Shown piece after piece: positions 11,574 through 22,252 of a stretch of DNA of 64,000 nucleotides (the first letter of the stretch is position 1; the number at the start of each line of letters is the position of its first letter). The DNA is taken from contig CM030362.1 of the NCBI GenBank assembly GCA_017893485.1, positions 868,001 through 932,000 of the forward strand, given 5' to 3'. The DNA comes from Hemerocallis citrina (lineage: Eukaryota > Streptophyta > Magnoliopsida > Asparagales > Asphodelaceae). The position numbers and the translations under genes are program-made. The notes beneath the pieces were generated by a model that was not told the DNA's origin, made no database searches, and was given only the letters and a program-made list of their open reading frames with translations.

Positions 11574-11711
11574 GAACACCAGAGTCTGCAGCCTCCTCTC
11601 AAGAAAGTTCTCCACAGTCAACACCAACACATAATCGAGCTTGTTCTGCTCCTCAGTCAAAAGCCCATACCGGTTCATCCTCCTCAACAGCGCCTCGCCT
11701 TCGAAGATCCT
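11574..11711 (-). pseudogene. RPS9: Captured ribosomal protein S9 (eS/uS4 family) fragment
   Basis: On the minus strand, inside the Copia leader, 46 codons read [18 protein letters not shown], then NKLDYVL and [15 protein letters not shown]. This is the hallmark S4-type RNA-binding region of cytosolic 40S ribosomal protein S9. The sequence before and after is not S9. It lies antisense to the retrotransposon and head-to-tail with the CTP synthase fragment. No intron interrupts it, which fits capture from mRNA, but the piece is too short to prove this. Confidence 0.8.
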
Positions 11712-11763
11712 CTTCGAATTCGTCCAGGCTCTTCCCATCTTCACATCTTCTCTTCCCATCTCC

Positions 11764-11975
11764 TCAAGAACCTATCTCCAAATCCCAGTCCGCAACCCAT
11801 TCCACTATAAGTTTCCTACGACAAGCGATTGATGCATGCACAAGAGCCTTTAGTACAGAAAGATAAGCATAAGAAAGACCGGTATATTTTCCAATCATAG
11901 CAATTTTGACAGGTTCTCTCAGTGTATCACAGAGCTTAGCCGTAGCTGTCCATTCCTCCAACAGTGGGTATTGAG
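11764..11975 (-). pseudogene. Captured CTP synthase fragment
   Basis: About 70 codons on the minus strand match plant CTP synthase at the join of the synthetase and glutamine amidotransferase domains: YPLLEEWTATAKLCDTL, then REPVKIAMIGKYTGLSYAYLSVLKAL and ACRRKLIVEWVA. CTP synthase makes CTP from UTP with glutamine as the nitrogen donor. The frame is open but isolated. It is inside the Copia element and antisense to it. Confidence 0.8.
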
Positions 11976-12303
11976 CAACGCCTTGAAGGTTCAGCACTTT
12001 TAATATAGCTTCATGTCCAGATCTGAAACCTTGAAGGTTTAGCACTTTAGATTGTGTTGGAGTCATTTCAATCGGCCTCACCATCAGTATATAGCCCTCA
12101 CCATCATCATCTCCTTGAACGGAAACAAATAATCCAAGCTTTTCTAAAACTGAGCGATATTGGAGTGGAACACAAGGTGTTTGATGAATTGCCGCAAAGA
12201 AATCTAAACTCATATCGCACCCATTTGAGGGTTGTAAGCAATTAATAAAGGAAATTGCCCTATCATGCACTCTCAAAGCAATCAACCACGTCACATTGCA
12301 CAT
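11976..12303 (-). pseudogene. Third captured fragment, family not recognised
   Basis: The open frame that contains the CTP synthase piece runs upstream for about 109 more codons to ATG at 12303. This part (with QYRSVLEKLGLFVSV and GEGYILMVRPIEM) is not CTP synthase. A short internal duplication repeats KVLNLQG twice. It is probably another captured host fragment, but I cannot name the gene. Confidence 0.4.
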
Positions 12304-12660
12304 GTAGCCTCTAATTCAATCACTGTCCAGATGACTGAGAATGATATGCAGCGGTTCTGACAATATCAAAGAATGAGCAATATCACGTTTTCCGACAGTA
12401 GTCTTCTTCATCTGTCACATTAGCAAGGCCAGGTATCACATGTTTAACCAATTCACCTCCAACATCATGGATAATAGATTCAGGTGCATTTGATCATATG
12501 ACTGGGAATTCAAACATATTGTCCTCTGTTTGTAGATCCTTTCATCCACCTGTTAGACTTGCTGATGGTTCTACTTCCCCCGTTGGGCGGGTCGGACATG
12601 TAAACCTTACTTTCAATTTACACTTAGTCTTGTTCTTCATATGCCAAAATTTCTCTTTAA
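12304..12660 (+). pseudogene. Copia 1 gag remnant and protease
   Basis: The end of gag is degraded. The protease active site is visible as IDSGAFDHMTG, with DSGA at 12477-12488, followed by LADGS in the same frame. This Copia protease matures the Gag-Pol polyprotein. Stops break the frame upstream. Confidence 0.7.
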
Positions 12661-13298
12661 CCTAATGTCTGTTAGTAAAATTACCAAAACACTGAATTGT
12701 TCTGTTACCTTTTTTCCTAATTACTGTGCATTTCAAGAACTTGGGACCGAGAAAACTATTGCCGCAGGGCGTGTGTTAGAGGGTCTTTATCAGCTTGACA
12801 GTGTTCCTACCTCATTTGCATGCTTGAGTGCGCCTTTGGATTTGCATTGTCAGTTGGGTCATCCGTCGTTACAGAATCTAAAGAAGTTGAGACCTGAATT
12901 ATCTTCTCTTAAGGAATTATGTTGTGAGTCATGCCGATTAGGTAAACACTTGCGTACGTCTTACCCTCCTAAAGTCAATAAACGGTCTAGTCGACCTTAG
13001 TTTTGTTCATTCTGATGTGTGGGGACCTTGCCCTGTTCAGTCTCAGTTCGGTGACTTTAGATATTTTGTTACCATTGTTGATGACTATTCTTGTGCCACA
13101 TGGTTATATTTAATGAAATCTCGGTCTAAAGTTTTGTCTGTTTTTAAATCATTCTGCGCCGAGGTGAGAACCCAGTTTGATGTTTATGTTCAAATTTTGC
13201 GAAGTGATGATGCCAAAGAGTATTTTTCTTCTGAGTTCACTAGTTTTATGTCTTATTGTGGTATTCTTCATGAGTCTTCTTGCCCTTATACCCTTTAA
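12641..13298 (+). pseudogene. Copia 1 GAG-pre-integrase and integrase N-part
   Basis: LFNLMSVSKIT, then LHCQLGHPS and CESCRLGKH form the HHCC zinc module. The frame stops at 13000 and resumes with the integrase core: VDDYSCATWLYLMKS and RSDDAKEYFS, the second carrying the D-and-E surroundings of the DDE site. It ends at a TAA at 13297, where the usual PQQNG motif is broken after YT. Confidence 0.8.
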
Positions 13299-13352
13299 CA
13301 AAATGGGGTTGTCGAGCGTAAAAGTTGTCACCTGTTAGAGGTTGCAAGGGCA

Positions 13353-13970
13353 ATGCTTATTCATAGACAAGTTTTCCAGTGTTTCTGGGGGGATGCAGTT
13401 CTTACTGCATGTCACTTAATTAACCACATGCCCTCATCTGTGTTAGGTGGTCAAACACCCTTTTCCGTTTTATTTCCAAATGTTGACCAATTCCCCCTTC
13501 CTCCCAAAATCTTTGGATGTATTAGTTTTGTTCATGACCATTGTCCTGGTCGCTCCAAGTTAGCTCCCCGTTCTATCCGATGTATTTTTCTACGGTATTG
13601 TCGCTCCCAGAAAGGTTATATATGTGATAGTCCTAAGCTGCGTCGTCATTTTATCTCTGCTGATGTTACATTTCATGAGTCCCAACCTTATTTATCCTAC
13701 ACTTCCTCTGGTTTAACCCTAGCTCCTTCCGATGGAATTGAATCTGAATTTCTAACCTACCCTAGACCTGTGGTATCTACTTCTAGTGATTCTGTAACAC
13801 AGTGCTCCCCAGCAATGCCCGAACGGCCTACAATCACTCAAGTGTATAAACGCGTTCGGACACCACTCCCTCAGATCACGCCATTGTGCCCATTGTTCCA
13901 TCGGCCTACAATCACTCAAGTGTATAAACCCGTTCGAACACCACTCCCTCAGATCACGCCATTGTGCCCA
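13353..13970 (+). pseudogene. Copia 1 integrase C-part
   Basis: This frame carries FWGDAVLTACHLINHMPS and GCISFVHDH, the conserved C-terminal half of Copia integrase, and runs into the variable linker before the RT. The linker holds a 78-bp in-frame tandem duplication. Confidence 0.75.
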
Positions 13971-13980
13971 TTGTCCCATC
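13825..13980 (+). repeat. 78-bp in-frame tandem duplication in Copia 1 linker
   Basis: Units at 13825-13902 and 13903-13980 begin GGCCTACAATCACTCAAG and keep the reading frame (26 codons each). They differ at a few bases. Confidence 0.85.
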
Positions 13981-15190
13981 GCCTCAAGTCGATGAGACAC
14001 GACCGTCTAAGCCTGCTACTATACCCCCGATTTCCTCCACTGCGCCCACACTATCTTCTAGCGAGCAATCTGATCTTGATCTTCCTATCGTCATACACAA
14101 AGGGAATCGCTCCACTGCTCATCCTTTATACAGTCGTCTTTCATATGCTCACTTGTCATATGCCCATTATGCCTTTGTCTCTACTTTGGACAGTCACCAG
14201 GTTTCTAAGTCATTATCAGAAGCACTATCATATCCTGGTTGGAGACAGGCTATGCGAGAAGAGATGTCTGCTCTTGAGAAAAATGGTACTTGGGATCTTG
14301 TTAACCTTCCATCTGATAAACGTTGTCTTGGTTGTAAATGGGTGTACACAGTTAAAGTAAACCCAGATGGTTCTTTGGCCCGCCTAAAAGCTCGATTGGA
14401 TGCTAAAGGTTATTCTCAGACCTATGGCATTGATTATGATGAGACATTCTCTCATGCGGCCAAAATGCCTTATGTTCGGATCATTATTGCCTTGGCTGCT
14501 CGATTTCATTGGCCGCTCCATCAACTTGATGTCAAAAATGCATTTCTCAATGACATTCTTGAGAAGGTGGTTTATATAGAGCAGCCCCCCATTTTTGTTA
14601 GCAAAGTTGAGCCCACTAAAGTTTGTTGCTTGAAACGATTTTTGTATGGACTCAAACAGTCTCCTCGTGCTTGGTTTGGCCGTTTCACTGAAGTTGTCAC
14701 GAGTTTTGGACTGAGGTGTGATAATGATCATTCTGTGTTCTATTGACATCATCAAGGGAAGAAAATCATTTTAGTTGTATATGTTGATGACATTGTAATT
14801 ACAGGTAATGATCCTAATGGTATTCAAGATCTAAAGTCATATTCAACAGAAGTTTCAAACTAAGGATCTCGGGCGATTAAAGTATTTCTTAGGGATCGAA
14901 GTTGCTCAATCTAAGCAGGGAATTTGTTTGTCACAGAGAAAGTATGTACTGGACATACTTACCGAGAGCAGTATGCTAGGATGTAGGCCATCACACACTC
15001 CTATGGACCCAAATTCTAAGTTGTTGCCAGATCAGGGTGTCCTGATGGAGGATCCAGAGAGATATAGGAGGCTTGAAGGAAAACTAAATTATCTCACGGC
15101 CAGTCATCCTGATATTGCGTTCTCGGTTAGTATAGTAAGTCAGTTTATGACGTCTCCCCGTACAAGCCATTAGAATGCAGTTATGAGAAT
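13964..15190 (+). pseudogene. Copia 1 reverse transcriptase
   Basis: The RT starts after a Ser/Pro-rich linker with WRQAMREEMSALEKNGTW and CKWVYTVK, then LHQLDVKNAFLND and FLYGLKQSPRAW. A TGA at about 14745 interrupts the frame just before the catalytic YVDD (14780-14791). A frameshift follows near 14840, and the frame resumes at 14928 with SQRKYVLDIL and PDIAFSV. It is inactive as it stands. Confidence 0.85.
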
Positions 15191-15322
15191 TCTTCAGTAT
15201 TTGATGAGCTCCCCTGGCAAAGGATTGTTGTATACTGATGGTGGACACTGTCGAATTGCTGGTTGGTCGGATGCTAACTAGGCTGGCTGCTTAAGCCTAG
15301 GAGATCCACCACTGAGTATTGT

Positions 15323-15752
15323 GTGTTTGTTGGGGGAAACTTAGTTTCATGGAATAGTAAGAAACAAAATGTGGTGTCTCGATCGAGTGCTGAATCCGAT
15401 TATCGTGTTATGGCTGACCTTACATGTGAGATGACATTGGTCAAACGATTACTTATTGAGTTAGGAATTCTCCAGCATGAGCTGATGCGTATGTATTGTG
15501 ATAGCCAGTCTGCCATCTACATAGCCACTAATGCTGTGTTTCATGAACGAACCAAGCATATTGAGGTTGACTGCCATGTGGTTCGGAACAAGATTAGTGG
15601 CACGCGGTATGAGCCTCCTCTGATAGAAGCTAAACCTATTCGTACTGATCACCAGCTAACTGATGCTCTCACAAAGCCTCTTGCAAGAGCCAGAATACAG
15701 TTCATCAATGACAAGTTGGGCATGTATGACATATATGCTCCAACTGGAGGAG
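15323..15752 (+). pseudogene. Copia 1 RNase H
   Basis: LVSWNSKKQNVVSRSSAESDYR, CDSQSAIYIATN, and ERTKHIEVDCH form the Copia RNase H pattern, ending with LTDALTKPL. The frame runs into the polypurine tract GGAGGAG and the 3' LTR. The stretch 15180-15322 just before it has stops. Confidence 0.85.
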
Positions 15753-15854
15753 TATTAGAGATATTATACGGATAATGTACGTGTTGTAATAGGAATACTA
15801 TATATATGTAACAAGTGTGTATTGTAGAGGATGAGAGGGATAAACCAAATTACA
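15753..15854 (+). repeat. 3' LTR of Copia element 1
   Basis: This 102-bp LTR matches 11413-11516. The flank TAGGA follows. Confidence 0.85.
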
Positions 15855-15861
15855 TAGGAAG

Positions 15862-15985
15862 GGGTAAGTTTTAACAAAAGTCTAATAGATGCCTGTAACT
15901 TGTCCCTATCATTCATAGCTTCCCATAAATGCGAAACAAGTTTGAGAAGGCCTATCATTTTCAGCACTCTCCCTTTAGCTGCCAA
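15862..15985 (-). pseudogene. Unrecognised short coding-like segment
   Basis: A minus frame of about 41 codons reads KMIGLLKLVSHLWEAMNDRD, with regular, protein-like composition, and ends next to the Copia target site. It may be an exon scrap split by the Copia insertion, but the opposite flank (11300-11412) shows no continuation that I recognise. Confidence 0.25.
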
Positions 15986-15989
15986 ACTG

Positions 15990-16375
15990 TGTTTTTTTTA
16001 TCGTTAAACGGTGGGTTGAATACCCCCTGCGTTTCATTAAAAAGAATTAACAAAACATACAATAAAAAATAAGGCTTATGAAGTTCAGATCCCAACATGC
16101 TGGGTCCTGGAACTCATACACCCCAACCAACAAACAAAAATACAACGAAATCTAATCCTACTGATTGGGTGACCTCGTCCAAGTTAATTTCTCGTGCCAA
16201 TTTGAGCTCATTCTCTCACAGTCCCTTGCTTGTACACCGTTTATCCGTTCCGTCGCTCGCACGGACACCTCCGTCGCCCCCATCAATGATTCATACGTCA
16301 TCTTCAAGCACCATATGAGAGACTACAGACACTCCACTAATCTGACAACTCCCTGTACAGATTAAGTCCTGGTTC
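15990..16375 (-). repeat. LINE-tail-like dispersed repeat, copy 3
   Basis: Same family as 455-695 and 2763-3175. It shares AACATGCTGGGTCC, the stretch around CCAATTTGAGCTCATTCTCTC and TTCAAGCACCATATGAGAGAC with the 2763 copy in reverse orientation. Confidence 0.6.
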
Positions 16376-16494
16376 TCATCCTCTCGCTTGACCCTCGTTG
16401 ACTCTCACTGGAACCTCGCAACAAAGGATGTTCTCTCCCCTGACTGCTCGCACGGACACCTCTTTGTTCTCTTATTTTGATTCTATTGTTCTTG

Positions 16495-16539
16495 CATCTT
16501 GTCGTCGTTGTTGAGTTATTCCGCGGTTAGAATTCAACA
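16495..16539 (+). repeat. LTR end fragment
   Basis: About 35 bp, ending TTATTCCGCGGTTAGAATTC then AACA, match the 3' end of the solo LTRs at 21405 and 40578 read on the minus strand. It precedes the decayed Copia element 2 and may be a remnant of its 5' LTR after deletion of the leader and gag, or a chimeric join. Confidence 0.5.
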
Positions 16540-19500
16540 AGACTAAGGATGGTGTGTATGAATGGCAAGTTAGTTCTATCAAATCTACTCCATTGTAGCT
16601 TTTTTCTTGTGTCACGACCACTTCGTCCGAGTGGCATCATTGATTATGCCATCCGTCATTATCAATTATAAGGCATATTGTCTCTGCTTTTCAATTAGAA
16701 GTCACCAGTCTGTCATCTGTGAATTTCATCTGTGCTGCGTGTCAATGTTATAAAGTTACCATTCCCCATTTTCACTCTTATTTCAACTTCCCCTCTTCAA
16801 ATAATATTTTTTGATGTGTGGACCTCTCCTGTGCATTTCATTGATGATTTCAAATATTATGTTATTTTTGTTGATCATTTTACAAAATACATATAGCTTT
16901 ATCCACTTAAAAGAAAATCCGATGTCTATAACGTTTGTGATCGTTTTAAATCACTAGTGGAAAACTACTTAAATTGAAAAATCACATTTTATTCTGACAA
17001 TGGGGGAGAATATCAAGGTCTTTCATCATACCTATGTTCTAGTGGGATATCACACTTAACCTCCCCTCCACACACTCCTGAACACTATGGGTACTTTGAA
17101 CGTCGTCATTGTCACATTGTAGAAACAGGCTTATCTTTCCTCTCCCATGCTTCCATGCCTTTGTCCTATTGGTCATATGCATTTCCACTGCTGTTTATCT
17201 CATTATTCGTCTACTCACTCCCACACTCCAACTTTTAACAAAGCTATTCGGCACAAATCCCAGCTACTTCATACTTTGGAGTTTTGGTTGTTTATGCTAC
17301 CCTTGATTGCGTCCTTATTCGTCACACAAGCTATCTCCCCGCTCCACTCTGTGTCTTTCTTGGTTGTTCCTCCACCCAAAGTGTCTATATTTGTCTTGAT
17401 TCGGTATCCTACGTCTCTACACATATCGGCATGATAAATTCGTCGAGTCAATTATGCCCTTAAAAACTATTCAAGTCAATTTCCTCGTCCTTCCTCTTCC
17501 ACATCATACATTTGGGTTCCTTCTGAGTCATCATCTTCGGTCACCATCATGCCATCTGTCACTCTCGAACCTGCCCCTCAAGAGGATTCCACTCCAGCAT
17601 CCACAATCATACCCACCACAATCTCTCTCCCTCTCTCTCTCCCACTAAACTTGCGATTCAGCACCACGGCTCCACCACCACCACAATGCGACACCTAGCA
17701 ACCACCCCCCAACCACGACATTTTGAACCCAACTCACCCGTCACCCAAGACCCGGCACATATTCCCCCTACACATCAAGGTATAGTTACTCGATCCAAAA
17801 ATAATATCCACAAACCAATCCAAAAACTCAATCTCACTACCCAACTTTCCACCAACCCTGATCTTGACCCTTCTACAGTAACACAGGCCATCAAATATCC
17901 CAAATGGCATTAGTCCATGTCTGAGTATGATGCTCTTGTTCGGAACGGGACATGGGATCTTGTTCCATCCAAGCCATCCCAAAATATAGTTGCAAGTGGA
18001 TTTTTCGAACTAAACGTTTATCTGATAGTTCTGTTGACAGGTACAAAGCACGTTTAGTTGCCAAAGGGTTCCATCAATGCCCTGGTGTTGACTATCATGA
18101 CACCTTCAGTCTTGTGGTCAAACCAACAACAGTACGACTTGTTCTCTCTCTTACCATCTCTCGTTGTTGGTCACTGTGATAACTTGATGTCAATAATGCC
18201 TTTCTCCAGGGCTCTCTTTCTGAAGATGTCTTTATGGCACAACCACAAGGATTCATTGATAAAAACCATCCTCATCATGTCTGTAAACTGCGCAAAGCAG
18301 TATACGATCTCAAACAAGCCCCTCGTGCATGGTACCATGAGCTATGTCAGTTTGTTATCACCTCCGACTTCACTAACTCTCATGCCGACACATCCCTATT
18401 TGTCTACAATGCTTCTGGCATCATGATATATCTCTTGGTCTACGTTGATGACATAATTATCACAGAAAATAATGATACATTAGTACAAAAGTTCATTCAT
18501 GTTCTCTCCAACAGATTCTCCCTCAAGGATCTTGGCCCACTCAGGGCTGCAAACTATCCGAGCTACTCGACTCGACTCGAGCCGAGCTCGAGCTCGACAG
18601 CTTAACGAGCTGAGCTCGAGCTTGGGCGTTTTGTGATTATTAGGCTAAGCTCGCGAGTACTCGGCTCGAAACGAGCTCGAGCTCGAAACCGAGCTTGATT
18701 GCTTAACGAGCCGAGCTCGAGCCTCAAGATACTCGGCTCGTTTGCAGCCCTAGGCCCATTTTCCTATTTTTTGGAGTTGAAGTCATCCCACATCTGCAGG
18801 GCATATTTCTTTTCCAGCGGCAATATATACGTGATCTTCTTAATCGCACTAACACGTCCGATGTCAAGCCCATGTCTATACTACTTGCCACTACTCCAAC
18901 TCTTACTCTTCATTCTGGCTCATCCCTATCTGATCCGACTGAATATTGAGCTATTGTTGGCAGTCTTCAATACTTATCAGTCACACGCTCGGACATTGCT
19001 TACACAGTCAACAAGCTATCCCAATTCATGCGTTGCCCCATGACTGATTATTGGAATGCAGCAAAGTGTCTACTTCGGTATCTTTGTGGTACTATTGATC
19101 ATGGTGTTGTTATCTACCGCAACTCCCTACTGACACTTCATGCATTTTCGGATGCAGACTGGGCTGACAACAAATATGACTTTACGTCCACAAGTGCCTA
19201 TCTCATCTACATTGGTCGCAATCCAATCTCATGGAGTTCAATGAAACAAATGACGGTGGCCCGCTCTTCTACCGAGGCTGAGTATTGAGCTGTTGTTACC
19301 ACAGCTGCTGAAATTTGCTGGATTTGTTCTCTACTCACCGAGCTTTATGTCTCCCTACCTCAATAACCGGTCATCTACTATGACAACGTTGATGCAACAA
19401 ATCTATGCTCAAATCCATTTTTTTCATTCTCGCATGAAACATGTTGCTCTTGACTATCACTTCATTCGGGAACAAGTTCAAGGGGGTTCTCTTCGCGTTG

Positions 19501-19643
19501 CTGATGTTTATTCAGCTGATCAACTAGCTGATGCACTCACCAAACCTCTTTCCCACTCTCCCTTCCAACACTTGGTGAACAAGATTGGAATCACCTCTCG
19601 GTGTTCCATCATGCGGGAGCATGATAAAGATATGGACAAATGA
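16540..19643 (+). mobile_element. Copia element 2 pol, heavily decayed
   Basis: From a GAG-pre-integrase scrap (KDGVYEW, then CHPSLSI) through integrase (FVDHFTKYI, SDNGGEYQG) to RT and RNase H, every domain is broken by stops. RT pieces are at 18010-18179 ([20 protein letters not shown]) and 18234-18541 ([12 protein letters not shown] and YVDD at 18441-18452). RNase H is at 19028-19288 ([29 protein letters not shown]) and 19430-19560 ([21 protein letters not shown]). It has more stops than Copia element 1 and is probably older. Confidence 0.85.
18542..18752. mobile_element. hAT-type miniature element in Copia 2 RT
   Basis: The TIRs CAGGGCTGCAAAC and GTTTGCAGCCCTA are flanked by an 8-bp target duplication (GGCCCACT / GGCCCATT), and the RT reading resumes on either side. 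The 211-bp interior is made of GAGCTCGAGCTCG-type alternations that can fold back. The host Copia motif DLGPL is split exactly here. Confidence 0.9.
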
Positions 19644-19890
19644 TCTTTCCTATACCCAAGAGAAGATATGGACAAGTGACAGTCCTATACCCAAAAGAAT
19701 CATCATCCTAGTCTAAACACATTTCCTACACTCAACATTCCACCTCTTAAGCTTCCTATTCTAAAATCTTTCCCGTATTAGTGGTAGATTAGGGACATTT
19801 GATCTTCTTGTAATGACTATATATTTCTACTTGATCAAGTTGAATGAGTATGCCATAATTTCTTCATCTATCAAAAATCTTTAGTTATTC
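19621..19890 (+). repeat. Putative 3' LTR of Copia element 2
   Basis: After the RNase H end, sequence starting TGATAAAGATATGGAC is AT-rich, contains two copies of AGATATGGACAA, and fades into unique DNA near 19890. With no partner LTR in the window, its boundaries are a guess. Confidence 0.35.
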
Positions 19891-20002
19891 CTATAATATG
19901 GTCTCAGTTTCATTAATTTATTCATCCAATGATAATTTGTGTTCGTAGTGGGTAGAATATTTACATGTATTCTTTTTCTCCCTTAACTTTGTCCTAAAAC
20001 AG

Positions 20003-20098
20003 ATTGCTGGAACATTTCGAGAGAAAAACATACCTTGTGATGTCATATAGATGGATATTGACTATATGGATGGGTTTCGGTGCTTCACTTTTGACCAC
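20003..20098 (+). pseudogene. HGL1: GH31 heteroglycan glucosidase exon with nonsense codon
   Basis: A 96-bp exon between AG and GT reads IAGTFREKNIPCDVI, stop, MDIDYMDGFRCFTFDH. This is the GH31 segment in which plant alpha-glucosidases normally have Trp before MDIDY. The TAG at 20048-20050 is one base from TGG. In-phase splicing would join FTFDH to ERFPDPK at 29582. GH31 enzymes cut terminal alpha-glucosides. The cytosolic plant member acts on soluble heteroglycans. Exons upstream of this one were not found in the window. Confidence 0.85.
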
Positions 20099-20278
20099 GT
20101 AAGTTGCTTAATATAAACAGAGTACTTCTTTTATTTTGTTTGCCTGTTATTTGTTTGTTTTGTAAGTTTTGCTATGTTTTCTCTTTTGAAACTCCAAACT
20201 CAATTTTAATATTTTCCTAAGTATTTAAATGAGCCTTATGAACCTTTTATTTTGACTGCTACAAATAGCTGTTACCTT

Positions 20279-20906
20279 ACTGGATATTAAATGTAGCATA
20301 CATTGGTTGGGATACATTAACCGGACATATTGGAAATATTGATTTTAGGCAAGTGCTACTAATGTCTAGTGGTAAGCATTTTTGCTAGTTAGTAAGAGGT
20401 CAGAAGTTAAGAGTCCCACTTGCACTGTTAATCCCAAATTAATAGATGGGGTGAGAGTCGGTGAGTGTGGCTCAGACCCTGTTCAAATATAAATAAATAA
20501 AATAAAATAGAATAAAATGAAATTATTTTTTAATTTTTTTAAATTACTTGATTTTAGAATTAAATAGTTGCATTAAAAAAATTGAGGAGATCAAGCATCA
20601 TCCAATGCTAAAAATTCCTTGATCAGATAGCCCAGATCTGAAAATTGCTTACTATTTCTGCAAGCATAATGTCATGGCTCTTAATTTGTTTTCTTGTCCA
20701 ATACTAACCATCTAAACTTGTCTGGTTTCTTTCTTAAACACTCACAATTTCAGAAATTTTCTCTTATTTAAAAATTCTTTCCGCAAAATTATCGTTTTTG
20801 AATGTTTAAAAGAAATGATAAATGGGTAAGGGTAAAAGGTCGGACAGCACAACAGTGGCCATACATACTCTAGCATATTGGATGAAATCACTTGTTTAAT
20901 TGGCAA
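20279..20906 (+). repeat. Left 628-bp direct repeat flanking the inserted copy
   Basis: It is nearly identical to 28507-29135. A few single-base differences are visible. The pair brackets about 7.6 kb of inserted DNA, with short microhomology at the joins (ACTGG on one side, CAA on the other). Confidence 0.9.
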
Positions 20907-20984
20907 TCGAGAACATAATCTTCCATCGTATCTTAAGGATTTTGATTGTTCAATCAACTCGTGCACTGCTTCATGTGCTTATCC

Positions 20985-21404
20985 TTTCACAACGAACCTT
21001 TCTTTTGAGAAATTTGGATGTGGTGGCGATCGTCAACCACCTGCCATCAATCCTCTTCCACTTCGTCGTTCCAATCGAGAACATAATCTTCCATCATATC
21101 TTAAGGATTTTGATTGTTCAATCAACTCGTGCACTGCTTCATGTGCTTATCCTTTCACAATGAACCTTTCTTTTGAGAAATTTACTACCATTCACAAGGC
21201 ATTTCTCACATCCATCCTCACTTCCAGTGAGCCTAAAACATTCCCAGAGACTATGAAACATGCTCATTGGAGAGATGTCATGTCAAAAGAAATTCAAGTA
21301 CTTGAATCCAAAAAAAACTTGGTCATTAACCCTCTACCACCCGACAAAAAGGCTGATGGATGCAAATGGATCTTTAAGCCTAAATTCAAAGCAGATGCTA
21401 CCAT
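20985..21404 (+). pseudogene. Copia RT linker and RT start, copy A
   Basis: The translation contains NPLPLRRSNREHNLPSYLKD, then HWRDVMSKEIQVLESKK and DGCKWIFKPKFKADATIVE, the region just before and at the start of Copia RT. A solo LTR splits it. The frame continues after it at 22089 with ERHKAQLIAKEYT, a stop, and QEGIDYHD, and is then lost in a CT microsatellite. The same fragment is in copy B at 40188-40577. Confidence 0.8.
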
Positions 21405-22083
21405 TGTTGAATTCTAACTGCGGAATAAACTCAACAACGGCAACAAGGTGCAAGAACTATAGAATCAAAACAAGAGAATAAAGAACAAGCAAAAGCAACA
21501 CACAAGATTTTATCGAGGTTCACCCAAACAATGGCTACTTCCCCACGCAGAGGCACTCCTGCGATTTCTACTAGAAATATGAAGATTAAGTTTACAAATC
21601 TCTCAAGAACTCACCACCAAGGTGTAGGGTTTCTCTTTATCTTCCTCTCTCTTAATGACGGTTAGTACATCTCTCTTTTCTCTTGGCTTCAGTTAACCCT
21701 AAAATCGTACACAATATAATATATATATAGGATTCCACATCTCTAATCTCAGCTGTTCATCTATTCAGCGTCGGGACGATCGACCGGTCCATCTTGAAGG
21801 TCGACCGGTCTTCTCCCTCGACTGCACGAAATCCAACAGAGAGCGGGTCGGTCGACTGCGCGATCGACCGGTCATTCCTTCCAGCTACAAAGTTGAGTCA
21901 GAGAGCGGGACGGTCGACTGTGCAGTCAACCGGTCGTCTTGCCTGGGCGGTCAGGGGGTGCGGTCAACTGCAACTCTGCTGTAGCTCTTGCTACTCTTGA
22001 CCTGTAGCTCCCACTTCGACTCTCCTTCCCATCTATCTTCTTCAACTCATCATTATCGTGTATTGGATCCACAAACCCCAACA
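21405..22083 (-). mobile_element. Solo LTR, copy A
   Basis: The 679-bp LTR runs TGTTGAATTC...CCCCAACA on the plus strand, between 5-bp target duplications ACCAT (21400-21404 and 22084-22088), and lies inside a Copia RT fragment. Orientation is taken from the matching LTR end at 16508-16539. It contains four or five copies of a GTCGACCGGTC-like palindrome (21775-21945), and a pre-insertion RT frame can be read across it. Confidence 0.85.
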
Positions 22084-22178
22084 ACCATAGAGCGACACAA
22101 AGCTCAGTTGATCGCCAAAGAGTACACTTAACAAGAGGGCATCGACTACCATGATATATAACAGATTACAACGGAAGG

Positions 22179-22179
<1 letters not shown>

Positions 22180-22252
<73 letters not shown>

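Larger units (their letters stand above)
11413..15854 (+). mobile_element. Copia retrotransposon with very short LTRs
   Basis: The LTRs at 11413-11516 and 15753-15854 are about 103 bp and nearly identical, start TATTAGAGATATTATACG (probably TG mutated to TA) and end ATTACA. The flanks TAGGG and TAGGA fit a 5-bp target duplication. The primer site TGGTATCAGAGC, matching initiator tRNA-Met, follows the left LTR. The order protease, GAG-pre-integrase, integrase, RT, RNase H is Copia. Stops and frameshifts make it inactive. The place of most of gag is taken by antisense host gene fragments. Confidence 0.88.

Noticed and set aside
19890..19905. TATGGTCTCAG after the putative Copia 2 LTR as a primer site
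   Set aside because: It is imperfect, and a primer site should follow the 5' LTR, not the 3' LTR. No second element begins here.
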